Position numbers and translations under genes: made by a program
The notes under the pieces: generated by a model
Told to the model about the DNA's origin: nothing
Seen by the model: only the letters and a program-made list of their open reading frames with translations
The model's database searches: none
Shown: positions 45,583-53,957 of the stretch, in pieces
How positions within the stretch are numbered: the stretch's first letter is position 1
How the letters are laid out: the number at the start of each line of letters is the position of its first letter
DNA from: an uncultured Pseudomonas sp.
Lineage (GTDB): Bacteria > Pseudomonadota > Gammaproteobacteria > Pseudomonadales > Pseudomonadaceae
Assembly: GCF_946885955.1 (NCBI RefSeq)
Contig: NZ_CAMPHI010000030.1
Location: 1 to 64,000 of the forward strand
DNA: 64,000 nt
Reading direction: 5' to 3'

Positions 45583-46233
45583 ATGGCCGTTTATGAAATC
45601 CTGATTGCCGACGATCACCCGCTGTTTCGTAGCGCCATGCAACAGGCATTGACCCTGGGCCTGGGCCCCGAGGTGCGCCTGGTGGAAGCTGCCAGCATTG
45701 CCGAGCTGGAGGCCTGCCTGGGGCAGAAGTCGGATTGGGATCTGGTGCTGCTCGACCTGAACATGCCAGGCGCCTATGGCTTCTCCGGCCTGGTGCTGTT
45801 GCGCGGGCAATACCCCCAGGTGCCGGTGGTGATGGTCTCTGCTCAGGAGGATGCCGCGGTCGTGGCGCGCGCCCGCGAATTCGGCGCCAGCGGTTTCATT
45901 CCCAAGTCCAGCACGTTGGAGGTGATCCAGCAGGCCGTCAAAGGGGTGCTCGATGGCGATGCCTGGTGGCCGCCGCAAGTGCAGGAAGGTGCCGACGTTT
46001 CGGCGGAAGCCAAGGCCGCCAGTGCCGGCTTGGCCAGCCTCACGCCGCAGCAGTTCCGCGTCCTTACCATGGTCTGCGATGGTCTGCTTAACAAGCAGAT
46101 CGCCTATGAGTTGAGTGTTTCCGAGGCCACGGTCAAGGCGCATGTGACGGCTATTTTCCGCAAGCTCGGGGTGCGCACCCGTACTCAGGCAGCGCTGCTG
46201 TTGCAGCATCTGGAATCGATACCGCCCAGTTGA
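45583..46233 (+). CDS. erdR: LuxR-type response regulator ErdR
   Basis: The 216-residue protein has a receiver domain with acidic pocket ADDH at residues 9-12 and phospho-acceptor D58 in VLLDLNMPG. The signalling lysine is in SGFIPKSS. A LuxR helix-turn-helix follows (LTPQQFRVLTMVCDGLLNKQIAYELSVSEATVKAHVTAIFRKL). It matches ErdR (P. aeruginosa PA3604), which controls ethanol oxidation and acsA; I assign it from similarity. There is no sensor kinase nearby, so it is an orphan here. dgkA follows after 70 bases, as in other pseudomonads. Confidence 0.9.
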   Translation: MAVYEILIADDHPLFRSAMQQALTLGLGPEVRLVEAASIAELEACLGQKSDWDLVLLDLNMPGAYGFSGLVLLRGQYPQVPVVMVSAQEDAAVVARAREFGASGFIPKSSTLEVIQQAVKGVLDGDAWWPPQVQEGADVSAEAKAASAGLASLTPQQFRVLTMVCDGLLNKQIAYELSVSEATVKAHVTAIFRKLGVRTRTQAALLLQHLESIPPS

Positions 46234-46303
46234 TGGAAAATATCTGGTGGAGCGGGCCCGCATTGGCGTAGCCTGCCGCGATTAAATTCAGCAGTCGGAT
46301 TCC

Positions 46304-46681
46304 ATGTCTCCATTCAAAGGTCAGACCGGCCTCAAACGTATTTTCAATGCCGCTGGGTATTCACTGGATGGCTTGCGGGCCGCCTTCACCGGTGAAGCCG
46401 CTTTTCGCCAGCTGTTGCTGATTAATCTGCTGTTGATTCCCCTGGCGTTCTATTGCGACGTCAGCCGCGTCGAGCGGGCGCTGATGATTGCGGTCTGTCT
46501 GTTGGCGCTGATCGTCGAGCTGCTCAACTCGGCGGTCGAGGCGGCGATCGATCGCATCTCCTTGGATCTGCACCCTCTGTCGAAAACCGCCAAGGACATG
46601 GGCAGCGCCGCACAGTTCGTCTCCCTGACCCTGATCGGCAGCGTCTGGCTGGTGATCCTGCTGGATGTACCCGCGCGCTAA
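46304..46681 (+). CDS. dgkA: Diacylglycerol kinase
   Basis: DgkA phosphorylates diacylglycerol to phosphatidic acid in the inner membrane, recycling the by-product of glucan and lipopolysaccharide modification. The 125-residue protein has three transmembrane helices (RQLLLINLLLIPLAFYCD, ALMIAVCLLALIVELL and AQFVSLTLIGSVWLVILL). The family signature ELLNSAVEAAIDRISLDLHPLSKTAKDMGSAAQ contains the catalytic glutamates. It feeds phosphatidic acid to CdsA. It is convergent with finR, whose stop is 17 bases away. Confidence 0.95.
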   Translation: MSPFKGQTGLKRIFNAAGYSLDGLRAAFTGEAAFRQLLLINLLLIPLAFYCDVSRVERALMIAVCLLALIVELLNSAVEAAIDRISLDLHPLSKTAKDMGSAAQFVSLTLIGSVWLVILLDVPAR

Positions 46682-46698
46682 GCCAAGCCGCACAGCGA

Positions 46699-47625
46699 TC
46701 AGGCGATATTCGGCAGGACGATTTCGTCGCTGCGTCTGACGTTGGCGGTGAGCGCCCGGCATAGCTCGATGAATTCACGCATGGCGGCGGTCTGGTACTT
46801 CTGCTTATGCCAGATGAAGTAGAACTGCCGACGTAGATCCAGTTCGGGCGTTTCCACCGCGACCAAACTGCCGCGGCGGAAGGCGTCGCGCAGCGCCAGG
46901 CGCGAGATGCAACCGATGCCCAGACCCGATTCCACTGCGCGCTTGATCGCTTCGGTATGTTCCAGCTCCAGCCGCACGTTCAGCGACCGCGGATGGTGAC
47001 GCATGGCCTGGTCGAAGGTCAGGCGTGTGCCAGAGCCCTGTTCCCGGAGAATCCAGGCTTCCTGGGTCAGCTCGTCCAGGCTCGCTTCGCCGCGTTGCGC
47101 CAGCGCGTGCTGCGGCGCGCAGAACACCACCAGCTCATCCTCGACCCAGGGTTGCACTTCGATATCCGGGTGCTGGCAGTCGCCCTCGATCAGGCCCATG
47201 TCCAACTCGTAGTGGGCGACCTGCTGCACTACGTAGGCGGTGTTGTGCACCTGCAATTGCACCCGGCATTCCGGGTGGCGTTGCATGAAGTTGCCGATCA
47301 GCAAGGTCGCGAGGTAGTTGCCCACCGTCAGGGTGGCGCCGACGTTGAGCGAGCCGAAGCCGCTCTTGCCGCCCAGCAAACGCTCGATCTCCTTGGCCTG
47401 GTCGAGCAGGGCCACCGCCTGGGGTAATAGCTGCGAGCCCAGGGCATTGAGAATCAGCCGTTTGCCGGCGCGGTCGAATAGCTGGCAATCGGTTTGCCGC
47501 TCCAGTTCGCTGAGCGAAGTGCTGGTGGCCGATTGCGACAAGGCCAGCGAATCCGCCGCGCGCGAGACGCTTTCCTGTTGAGCCACGGCGACGAAGACTT
47601 GCAGTTGCCTGAGGGTAAATTTCAT
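46699..47625 (-). CDS. finR: LysR-type regulator FinR
   Basis: The 308-residue protein has a LysR helix-turn-helix (FTLRQLQVFVAVAQQESVSRAADSLALSQSATSTSLSELE) and an effector domain. It lies divergent from fprA, the arrangement of P. putida FinR, needed for induction of the ferredoxin-NADP reductase gene under oxidative stress. The ATG at 47625 (MKFTLRQLQVF) is right for the family; 22 upstream codons fall in the shared promoter. The symbol is from context and similarity. Confidence 0.88.
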   Translation of the reverse strand: MKFTLRQLQVFVAVAQQESVSRAADSLALSQSATSTSLSELERQTDCQLFDRAGKRLILNALGSQLLPQAVALLDQAKEIERLLGGKSGFGSLNVGATLTVGNYLATLLIGNFMQRHPECRVQLQVHNTAYVVQQVAHYELDMGLIEGDCQHPDIEVQPWVEDELVVFCAPQHALAQRGEASLDELTQEAWILREQGSGTRLTFDQAMRHHPRSLNVRLELEHTEAIKRAVESGLGIGCISRLALRDAFRRGSLVAVETPELDLRRQFYFIWHKQKYQTAAMREFIELCRALTANVRRSDEIVLPNIA

Positions 47626-47734
47626 ATCTATATAACCGATAACCCATATCTTGATAATCAACTTAACAGATAACAAGCGCCCGTTTAACATTCATGCAAC
47701 TTGTACACATAGCCGCGATTCTCGAGGAACCCGC
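47626..47734. promoter_or_regulatory. finR-fprA divergent control region
   Basis: The 109-base AT-rich gap holds three GATAA repeats in one direction, at 47638 (GATAAC), 47653 (GATAAT) and 47669 (GATAAC), spaced 15 and 16 bases. They are candidates for FinR binding. A GATTCTCGAGGAACCC just before fprA supplies the ribosome site (GAGGAA). Confidence 0.45.
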
Positions 47735-48514
47735 ATGAGCAACCTGAATGTCGAGCGTGTAATCAGCGTCCATCACTGGAACGACACCTTGTTCAGTTTC
47801 AAGACCACCCGCAACACCGGGTTGCGTTTCGAGAATGGCCAGTTCGTGATGATCGGCTTGCAGCAGGACAATGGTCGTCCGTTGATGCGCGCCTATTCGA
47901 TCGCCAGCCCTAACTACGAAGAGCATCTGGAGTTCTTCAGTATCAAGGTGCAAAACGGCCCGCTGACCTCGCAGTTGCAGCACCTCAAGCCCGGCGACGA
48001 GCTGATGGTCAGCCGCAAGCCCACCGGCACCCTGGTGCTCGACGATCTGCTGCCCGGCAAGCACCTGTACCTGCTGAGCACCGGTACCGGCCTGGCGCCG
48101 TTCATGAGCGTGATCCAGGACCCGGAAACCTACGAGCGCTACGAGAAAGTCGTGCTGGTGCATGGTGTGCGCTATGTCAACGAAGTGGCGTATCGCGAGT
48201 TCATCACCGAGCATCTGCCGCAGAACGAGTACTTCGGCGAAGCGTTGAAGAGCAAACTGATCTACTACCCCACGGTGACTCGCGAAGAGTTCGAAAACCA
48301 GGGCCGGTTGACCGACCTGATGCGCAGCGGCAAGTTGTTCCGCGATATCGGCCTGCCACCGATCAACCCGCAGGACGACCGCGCGATGATCTGCGGCAGT
48401 CCGAGCATGCTCGACGAGACCAGCGCGGTACTCGACAGCTTCGGTTTGAAGGTTTCCCCACGCATGGGCGAACCGGGCGATTACCTGATCGAGCGTGCCT
48501 TCGTCGAGAAGTGA
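47735..48514 (+). CDS. fprA: Ferredoxin-NADP reductase
   Basis: FprA transfers electrons between NADPH and ferredoxin or flavodoxin through FAD. The ATG at 47735 (MSNLNVERVISVHHW) gives 259 residues, the Pseudomonas Fpr length. The FAD-binding motif is RAYSIASPNYEEHLEFFSIKV. The NADP domain begins YLLSTGTGLAPFMSVIQDPETYERYEKVVLVHGVRYVNE and has MICGSPSML. The C-terminus (YLIERAFVEK) is the short bacterial type. Fpr can feed FdxA; control by FinR is expected. A strong terminator follows. Confidence 0.95.
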   Translation: MSNLNVERVISVHHWNDTLFSFKTTRNTGLRFENGQFVMIGLQQDNGRPLMRAYSIASPNYEEHLEFFSIKVQNGPLTSQLQHLKPGDELMVSRKPTGTLVLDDLLPGKHLYLLSTGTGLAPFMSVIQDPETYERYEKVVLVHGVRYVNEVAYREFITEHLPQNEYFGEALKSKLIYYPTVTREEFENQGRLTDLMRSGKLFRDIGLPPINPQDDRAMICGSPSMLDETSAVLDSFGLKVSPRMGEPGDYLIERAFVEK

Positions 48515-48534
48515 GCAGCCCCCTTGCGTAAGAC

Positions 48535-48573
48535 AAAATGCCGCTCAGGTTGAACAACCTGAGCGGCATTTTT
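48535..48573. terminator. fprA terminator (bidirectional form)
   Basis: AAAATGCCGCTCAGGTT and AACCTGAGCGGCATTTTT form a perfect 17-base hairpin with loop GAAC. It has A and T runs on either side, so it can also stop transcription coming from the minus-strand gene downstream. Confidence 0.9.
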
Positions 48574-48602
48574 GTAGATGCTGGACATCCTGACGCGTGC
48601 TT

Positions 48603-48624
48603 GTAGCCCGGATGCAATCCGGGG
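48603..48624. repeat. GTAGCCCGGAT palindromic repeat
   Basis: GTAGCCCGGATGCAATCCGGGG forms a short stem (CCCGGAT/ATCCGGG). An identical core is at 60882. It lies between the fprA terminator and the diguanylate cyclase gene. Confidence 0.6.
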
Positions 48625-48644
48625 ATATCCATCGTCTGCCCGTG

Positions 48645-50084
48645 TTACGACGGAATATCGCAGTTCAGGCGTTGCTCCGCCCCCAGTTGATAACGATTGC
48701 CGCCGTTCTTCTTCGCCAAGTACATGGCGTTGTCGGCCTGGCTGAGCAGTTGTTGCGAATTGGTGGCGTGCTGCGGATAGAGGGCGATGCCGATGCTTGG
48801 TAGCACTCGATGGCTATGGCCATGGATATCGAAGGGTTGATTGAGCGCCAGGCGGATTTTTTCTGCGACCAGGGACGCGTGGTCGGGCGAGTGGAAGTCT
48901 TCGAGCAATACCACGAATTCATCGCCGGCAAAGCGCGCCACCGTATCCATGGCGCGCAGGCAGTGCTGGATGCGTTCGGCGACCAATTGCAGCAACAGAT
49001 CGCCAGCGGTGTGGCCGAGGGTATCGTTGACCTGCTTGAACTTGTCCAGGTCGAGAAACAGCAAAGCCAGTTGCAACTGCTCGCGCTTCGCTCTGGCCAG
49101 GGCGAGTTGCAGGCGATCGGCCAACAGCGCGCGATTGGGCAGACCGGTGAGCTGGTCGTACTGCGCCATGAACTGCAGACGGCTGATCATCTGCTGGCGC
49201 TCGATGGCCGTCGCCACTTGGATGGATACGAACTGCAGCAGTTCCTTGTCCTTTTCGTTGTAGCGCGCATCCGGAGACTGGCTTTGCACGATCAGGGCGC
49301 CGACAGTGCCCTTGTGCGAATTGAGTGGTACACCCAGCCAGTAGTGCGAGTCGCAATCGAGCGTGCGCAGGTGTTCGGGTTGTTGCGCCAGGGTTTCCGC
49401 CGAGAGCAGCAGGGTCTTGCCGCTGCGAATTACCTCGGCGCCGAGAGCTGCCGAACTCGGGTCGTGCGCCGCCGATACGTGCTGACGTTCGTCGGCATGG
49501 TAGGGAAAACTCAATTCACCGCTTTGTTCGTCATGCAGCATGACGGAAAAGTGGATCGTGGGCAGCAGCTCGCCGACGATCATATGTACTTGGCGAAACA
49601 GACCGGGTAGATCGCTGGTCGAGTGCGCCGCTTCGGAAATCGCAAAGAGCGCCGCTTGCAAGGATTCGCCACGTTTGCGCTCGCTGATATCGTGGGCCAC
49701 GGCAATACGTACCTGATCGTTATCCGACCAGCGCGCCGACCAGAGGATATGCACGATCTGGCCGTCCTTGCGCAGGTAGCGGTTCTCGAAGTTGGGTTTG
49801 CTATTGCCCGACATGATGTCGCGGGCCGCTTGCAGGGTTATTTCGCGGTCCGGCGGATAGACCATATCGATCATCGCTCGGCCGATCATTTCATCGGCAC
49901 TGTAGCCAAAAACACGTTCACAGGCCGGGCTAACGAAGATGAAGCGGCCCTCTCTGTCAACAACGCAAATGGCATCGAGGAGCAGGTCGACAATGTTGCC
50001 TGGCTGGAGATAGTTCTTGGTTTTCATTCCGATGCTTCTGTTGGCGGTATCTGAGCCGTGGTGATGCTTAGAAGCAAGGCTCAT
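48645..50084 (-). CDS. PAS-GAF-GGDEF diguanylate cyclase
   Basis: This is a 479-residue soluble sensor protein. A PAS domain (about 28-140, LLLDAICVVDREGRFIFVSPACERVFGY), a GAF domain (about 150-300) and a GGDEF domain (about 310-470) are in order. The catalytic loop is AGDEF near 385-389; GGDEF variants with A at the first place are generally active. The inhibitory RxxD site is intact five residues before it (RAMD). It should make c-di-GMP in response to a ligand or redox signal. There is no EAL domain. The start ATG at 50084 has an AAGGTAGG ribosome site; an internal ATG at 50027 is weaker. Confidence 0.9.
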   Translation of the reverse strand: MSLASKHHHGSDTANRSIGMKTKNYLQPGNIVDLLLDAICVVDREGRFIFVSPACERVFGYSADEMIGRAMIDMVYPPDREITLQAARDIMSGNSKPNFENRYLRKDGQIVHILWSARWSDNDQVRIAVAHDISERKRGESLQAALFAISEAAHSTSDLPGLFRQVHMIVGELLPTIHFSVMLHDEQSGELSFPYHADERQHVSAAHDPSSAALGAEVIRSGKTLLLSAETLAQQPEHLRTLDCDSHYWLGVPLNSHKGTVGALIVQSQSPDARYNEKDKELLQFVSIQVATAIERQQMISRLQFMAQYDQLTGLPNRALLADRLQLALARAKREQLQLALLFLDLDKFKQVNDTLGHTAGDLLLQLVAERIQHCLRAMDTVARFAGDEFVVLLEDFHSPDHASLVAEKIRLALNQPFDIHGHSHRVLPSIGIALYPQHATNSQQLLSQADNAMYLAKKNGGNRYQLGAEQRLNCDIPS

Positions 50085-50216
50085 AAACCTACCTTAGCCG
50101 TTAGTCAGGACTTACGGGCAAACAATCGTGTGAATTTTTGCTGCGGCGGCGCGGTTTGACCAACCATGTGGCCGCGCGCTCATGTAGCGGGCACGCGTGG
50201 TGGGCAGCGCAACCCC

Positions 50217-50912
50217 CTAGCTGGCTGCGACCACTTCCAGCACGCAAATCATTCCCGGTTGCGGGTAGTGCCAGCGCACATCGATGTCCCAGAAACCGGC
50301 GCCATAGTGACGTTCGGGGCTTGGGCGCTGATAGGCCGGGCGCGGGTCCTGGGCCAGGCACTGTTCGATCAGCTCGACCAGGGGCTCGCCCAGACGCTGG
50401 CCGTGGCTGTGGGCCTGGTGCAGGGCGCTGTCCTGCCAGGTCACTTCGATCAGCGACGGTGCGCTATCGGCGATGCGGTTGTAGGCATCGGCCACGCTGT
50501 CGGCATAGGGGACGTAAGGCTTGATATCCAGTACCGGGGTGCCATCGAGCAGATCGATGCCGGAGAGCCAGAGTTTGCCGGGCTCGATGCGGTCGAGCTT
50601 GACTACCGACTGGCCGATGCCATTCGGTCGGTGCGTGGCGCGGGTGCTGAACACTCCGACCGATTGGTTACCGCCCAGGCGCGGCGGACGCACTTTCAGC
50701 CGTGGTTTGTCTTCCAGGGCCTGGTGAAAGAGAAACAGCAACCAGACATGGCTGACCTGCTCCAGCCCCTGTACCGCTTCGCCGCTGTCGAAGGGCGCCA
50801 GCAGTTCCAGTACACCACGGGCCGCAGGCGCCAGTTGCGGTTGACGGGGAATGGCGAACTTCTCCTTGAAGCAGGAGCGGACGAAGCCGATGGGCGAGAC
50901 GGAGTAGGGCAT
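50217..50912 (-). CDS. trmO: tRNA (adenine(37)-N6)-methyltransferase TrmO
   Basis: TrmO (YaeB/TsaA) methylates N6 of t6A37 in threonine tRNAs that read ACY codons. The 231-residue product begins with MPYSVSPIGFVRSCF and has the conserved HVWLLFLFH, the SAM-binding STRATHRPNGIGQSVVKL, LDIKPYVPYAD and the C-terminal region WHYPQPGM. The single-domain beta-barrel form with C-terminal extension is usual in gammaproteobacteria. It is on its own, without an obvious operon partner. Confidence 0.93.
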   Translation of the reverse strand: MPYSVSPIGFVRSCFKEKFAIPRQPQLAPAARGVLELLAPFDSGEAVQGLEQVSHVWLLFLFHQALEDKPRLKVRPPRLGGNQSVGVFSTRATHRPNGIGQSVVKLDRIEPGKLWLSGIDLLDGTPVLDIKPYVPYADSVADAYNRIADSAPSLIEVTWQDSALHQAHSHGQRLGEPLVELIEQCLAQDPRPAYQRPSPERHYGAGFWDIDVRWHYPQPGMICVLEVVAAS

Positions 50913-50986
50913 GGGGCGGCGGTCGGCGGTGGCGGGATGGCCATCTTACCCGCATTGGCCGCCGGCCTTAAGGATCGCGCCACAAC

Positions 50987-51799
50987 TCAGGTGCTCCATG
51001 GCAGCTGGCCAAGCAGCAACAGACTCCAGGCGATTAACGACAGTCCGCTCAGGCGGCCGATCCAGGCTCCCAGGGGCAGGACCTTTTCCAGCAGTACATA
51101 GACGGCGATCAGCGCTACCCAGAACAGGTTCATCACCCCGACCACGAACAGCAGGCCCATCAGCGCCCAACAGCAGCCCAGGCAATACGCGCCGTGAGCC
51201 AGGCCCATGCGCCAACCGCCGAGCACTCCGGACTGCCAGTAGCCGAGGAGAAAATGCAGCGGCCCGCGGCAGTGCTCCAGGCAGGCCGCTTTGTTCGGCA
51301 GCCACTGGTAGATGCCTGCAACCAGTAGCAGGCCGGCCGCCAACGCGCTGCTGGTACTGCGCATCTCCTCGCGGTTGAGCAGGGCGAGCTGTTCAAGGGC
51401 CCACTGCAATGCCGTGGCCAACAAAGCGAACCCGACCCAGACGCAGACATAAGCGGCGCAGAACAGCGCCAAGGCCAGATGGCGGCGTGCCGTCGGCAGG
51501 CGCTTGCGCAGAATCTGCTGGTAGAGCAGCAACATCGGCAGGGCGCTGGGCAGCATCATGCCGACCATCATCACCGACCACATGGCGAACATCAGCAGCG
51601 CATCGCCCGCGCTCCAGGGCATCGCCATGCCGGCCATCGCCGCATCGGCCATGCCGCCAGGGCTGTTCATTGCACTGGCCATCCGCAGCAATGCCAGCCA
51701 CGCCAGAGCGACCAACGCGAGTAGACAGAAAAGAAACAGCAGCTGTTCACCGGTTGGCCGCCAGCGCACCGTCGCAACCTGCCATGTACTCACCTTCAA
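50987..51799 (-). CDS. DUF2182 integral membrane protein
   Basis: The 270-residue protein has about seven hydrophobic segments. DUF2182 is described in databases as a predicted metal-binding membrane family. Visible features are a methionine-rich patch (MADAAMAGMAM and MFAMWSVMMVGMMLPSALPM), cysteine pairs in ACLEHCRGP and YCLGCCW, and a conserved SGVLGGWRMGLAHGAYCL. Its start is TTG at 51799, overlapping the stop of the DUF1326 gene by four bases, so the two are translationally coupled. Metal or thiol handling is plausible from the Met/Cys/His content, but no function is proven. Confidence 0.8.
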   Translation of the reverse strand: MKVSTWQVATVRWRPTGEQLLFLFCLLALVALAWLALLRMASAMNSPGGMADAAMAGMAMPWSAGDALLMFAMWSVMMVGMMLPSALPMLLLYQQILRKRLPTARRHLALALFCAAYVCVWVGFALLATALQWALEQLALLNREEMRSTSSALAAGLLLVAGIYQWLPNKAACLEHCRGPLHFLLGYWQSGVLGGWRMGLAHGAYCLGCCWALMGLLFVVGVMNLFWVALIAVYVLLEKVLPLGAWIGRLSGLSLIAWSLLLLGQLPWST

Positions 51800-52434
51800 G
51801 GCGCTATGCCATGGCCGGTGAAGTTCACATGGGCCAGATGGCTATGACTATCCTTGGCTTGCAGCTTCAGCGCGGCCTGAGTCTGGAAACTGCCGCTGGC
51901 CACTTCCGCCTCGAGGAATTCGAAGCCATTGGGCAGGGTTATTCGGGCGCGCTGTGGGCTACCGTCGATGGGGCTGCGGATAGGTTCACCGCTGGCCTGC
52001 AGCACCCCAGGGATATCCAGATGGGCCATGCGCTGATCGACATCGAGCGACAGGCTGATGGGCACGAACAGCGGCTCGAACATCTCGCTCATGGTGCTGC
52101 TGAATACCTGAAATACATTGGCACCCACATCGCTCTCCTGGCCGGAGAGGATGGTCAGCAGGGCTTGACGCTGCGCCTCGTCGGCGCGCTCATCGATAAA
52201 CACCTGGCAGCTGCCGTTGCCTTTATGAATGGCCTCCGGCCAGGAGAAAGTGGCGGCCCAGCAGAGGCCATCCAGTACCACCTGATTATTGAAGTGTCCG
52301 TGCTCTATATGCATCGACGCCACCGCCTGGCAATTGCCGTGGGTCGGTGGCGCGCTGAATTGGCAGGGGCAGCCCCAGTTGCAGTTGCAGGTGATGAACT
52401 CGACGCCCTGCATGCGCCAGTCGGCAATGGCCAT
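51796..52434 (-). CDS. DUF1326 cysteine-motif protein
   Basis: The 212-residue soluble protein has no signal peptide. Near the N-terminus it carries the DUF1326 cysteine cluster CNCNWGCPC (C16, C18, C22, C24), and a further cysteine in HGNCQAV. The rest is predicted beta-rich. It is the first gene of a two-gene unit with DUF2182; this pairing is conserved in other bacteria as I recall. A cytoplasmic metal- or sulfur-binding partner of the membrane protein is a reasonable guess. Nothing in the neighbourhood names the ligand. Confidence 0.8.
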   Translation of the reverse strand: MAIADWRMQGVEFITCNCNWGCPCQFSAPPTHGNCQAVASMHIEHGHFNNQVVLDGLCWAATFSWPEAIHKGNGSCQVFIDERADEAQRQALLTILSGQESDVGANVFQVFSSTMSEMFEPLFVPISLSLDVDQRMAHLDIPGVLQASGEPIRSPIDGSPQRARITLPNGFEFLEAEVASGSFQTQAALKLQAKDSHSHLAHVNFTGHGIAP

Positions 52435-52548
52435 GAATAACCTCCTTTTCCCCCAGTGGCGAAATGAAAGGTCTCAACGAATTAACGCTAGCAGAGCCGT
52501 GCGGGTGGAGCTGGGCAGCTGACTAAAGGTCGCTGCCCGTCGCCATCC

Positions 52549-53319
52549 TCAGAGGTGGAAACCGCCATCGATGGGGATGATGGTCCCTGTCATGTAGGCG
52601 CCCGCGCTGCTCGCCAGGCTGATCGCCAGGGCGGCCATTTCTTCCTCGCGGCCCCAGCGCTTCATCGGGATCAATGCGCAATCTTCGGCCATGGCCGCAT
52701 CATCCTGGGCGATGAACTGGGTCATCTTGCTCGGGAAGCGTCCGGGGGCGATCACATTGACGTTGATGTGCTGGCCGACCAGTTCGCGAGCGAGCATGCG
52801 CGAGAGCTGATGCAGCGCCGCTTTGCTCGGGCCGTAGGCATAGGCGTCTTCGCCGTGGGAGGTGATGCCGGCCACCGAGCCGATGTTGATCACCCGCGCC
52901 GGGCTGACGGCGCTGCCGGCCTTGCGCAACAGCGGCAGCAACTGCTGGATGCAGCTGAACACCGAGGTCACGTTGAGTTGCATGACCTTTTCCCAGCCCT
53001 TCGCCGGGTAGCTTTCCAGCGGTGCGCCCCAGGTGGTGCCGGCGTTGTTGACCAGAATATCCAGATGGTCGATTTTTTCCGCCAGCTGCGCGGCCAGTAC
53101 CTGCACGCCTTCTTCGCTGGCCAGGTTGGCGGCCATGCCGTGGCAGGTGCCGAAGGCCGAGAGTTCGGCGGCGGTCTGCGCGCAGGCTTCGCCATCGCGG
53201 GCGCAGACGTAGACGGTGGCGCCGGCTTCGAGAAAGGCTTTGGCGATCATCTTGCCGATGCCGCGGCTGCCGCCGGTGATCAGGGCCGTGCGGCCTTGCA
53301 GGGAAAAGTACGGGTGCAT
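52549..53319 (-). CDS. rhlG: Beta-ketoacyl reductase RhlG (SDR family)
   Basis: The 256-residue protein is a classical short-chain dehydrogenase. The NADP-binding motif is TGGSRGIGK (about 15-23), then NNAGTTWG, with the catalytic serine in INIGSVAG and the YxxxK pair in YAYGPSKAALHQL. It is close to P. aeruginosa RhlG along its length (MHPYFSL start, IPIDGGFHL end). RhlG was proposed to supply hydroxyacyl chains for rhamnolipids, though its in vivo role is debated; no rhlAB is in the window. Its exact substrate here is not certain. Confidence 0.88.
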   Translation of the reverse strand: MHPYFSLQGRTALITGGSRGIGKMIAKAFLEAGATVYVCARDGEACAQTAAELSAFGTCHGMAANLASEEGVQVLAAQLAEKIDHLDILVNNAGTTWGAPLESYPAKGWEKVMQLNVTSVFSCIQQLLPLLRKAGSAVSPARVINIGSVAGITSHGEDAYAYGPSKAALHQLSRMLARELVGQHINVNVIAPGRFPSKMTQFIAQDDAAMAEDCALIPMKRWGREEEMAALAISLASSAGAYMTGTIIPIDGGFHL

Positions 53320-53441
53320 GGCGAGTCCTTGTTAGCGGATGAGTGCCATTACCCTAATCGCCCTATTGCCGCCCGGCAGTCATTATCGCGTTTGGAAATA
53401 CGCGGCTATGCGCCGGGCCTCGCACAGGGACGAGTGCGAAC

Positions 53442-53903
53442 TCAGCCGCGTACCCGCAGGGTCAGCCCTTTAAGGAAGTTACGTAGAAACTGATCGCCGC
53501 AGGTGCGGTAGTTGCTGTGGCCGAACTTGCGGAACAGTGCACTCATCTCCGGCTTGGATACCGGAAAGTCGACGCTGTGCATGATCGCGTGCATGTCGTC
53601 TTCTTTCAGTTCGAAGGCCACTCGCAGCTTTTTCAGCACCATATTGTTGGTCACCGGCAGTTCGAAGGGCTGTGGCGGGCGGCTATCGTCCTTGCCGCGC
53701 TTGAAGTACACCAGACCGTCGAGAAAATGCGCCATCAGCTCATCGTCGCAGGCCACGAAGCCTTCCTCGTCTTCCTTCTTCAACAGGGCGTCGAGTGTTT
53801 CCAGTTCGACTTCCTTGCCGCTGAGCTGAATGATCGCGGCCAATTGCGCATCGTTGATATCGAGGGTGTAGCGCAGGCTGCGCAGTACATCGTTGTTGAG
53901 CAT
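53442..53903 (-). CDS. yehS: DUF1456 protein YehS
   Basis: The 153-residue protein has two repeats of about 70 residues: NNDVLRSLRYTLDINDAQLAAIIQLSG and NNMVLKKLRVAFELKEDDMHAIMHSV, each with a downstream LDGLVYFKRGKDD or FLRNFLKGLTLRVRG. This tandem layout is the DUF1456 (YehS) family. The function is unknown. It stands in a row of minus-strand genes (pseudouridine-synthase-like, yehS, rhlG), with gaps of 54 and 122 bases, so shared transcription is possible. Confidence 0.88.
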   Translation of the reverse strand: MLNNDVLRSLRYTLDINDAQLAAIIQLSGKEVELETLDALLKKEDEEGFVACDDELMAHFLDGLVYFKRGKDDSRPPQPFELPVTNNMVLKKLRVAFELKEDDMHAIMHSVDFPVSKPEMSALFRKFGHSNYRTCGDQFLRNFLKGLTLRVRG

Positions 53904-53957
53904 GTAGGTGTCCTGAAAGGGCCGGCCTGTTAAGACGCCGGCTTGAGAAATAAGGGG

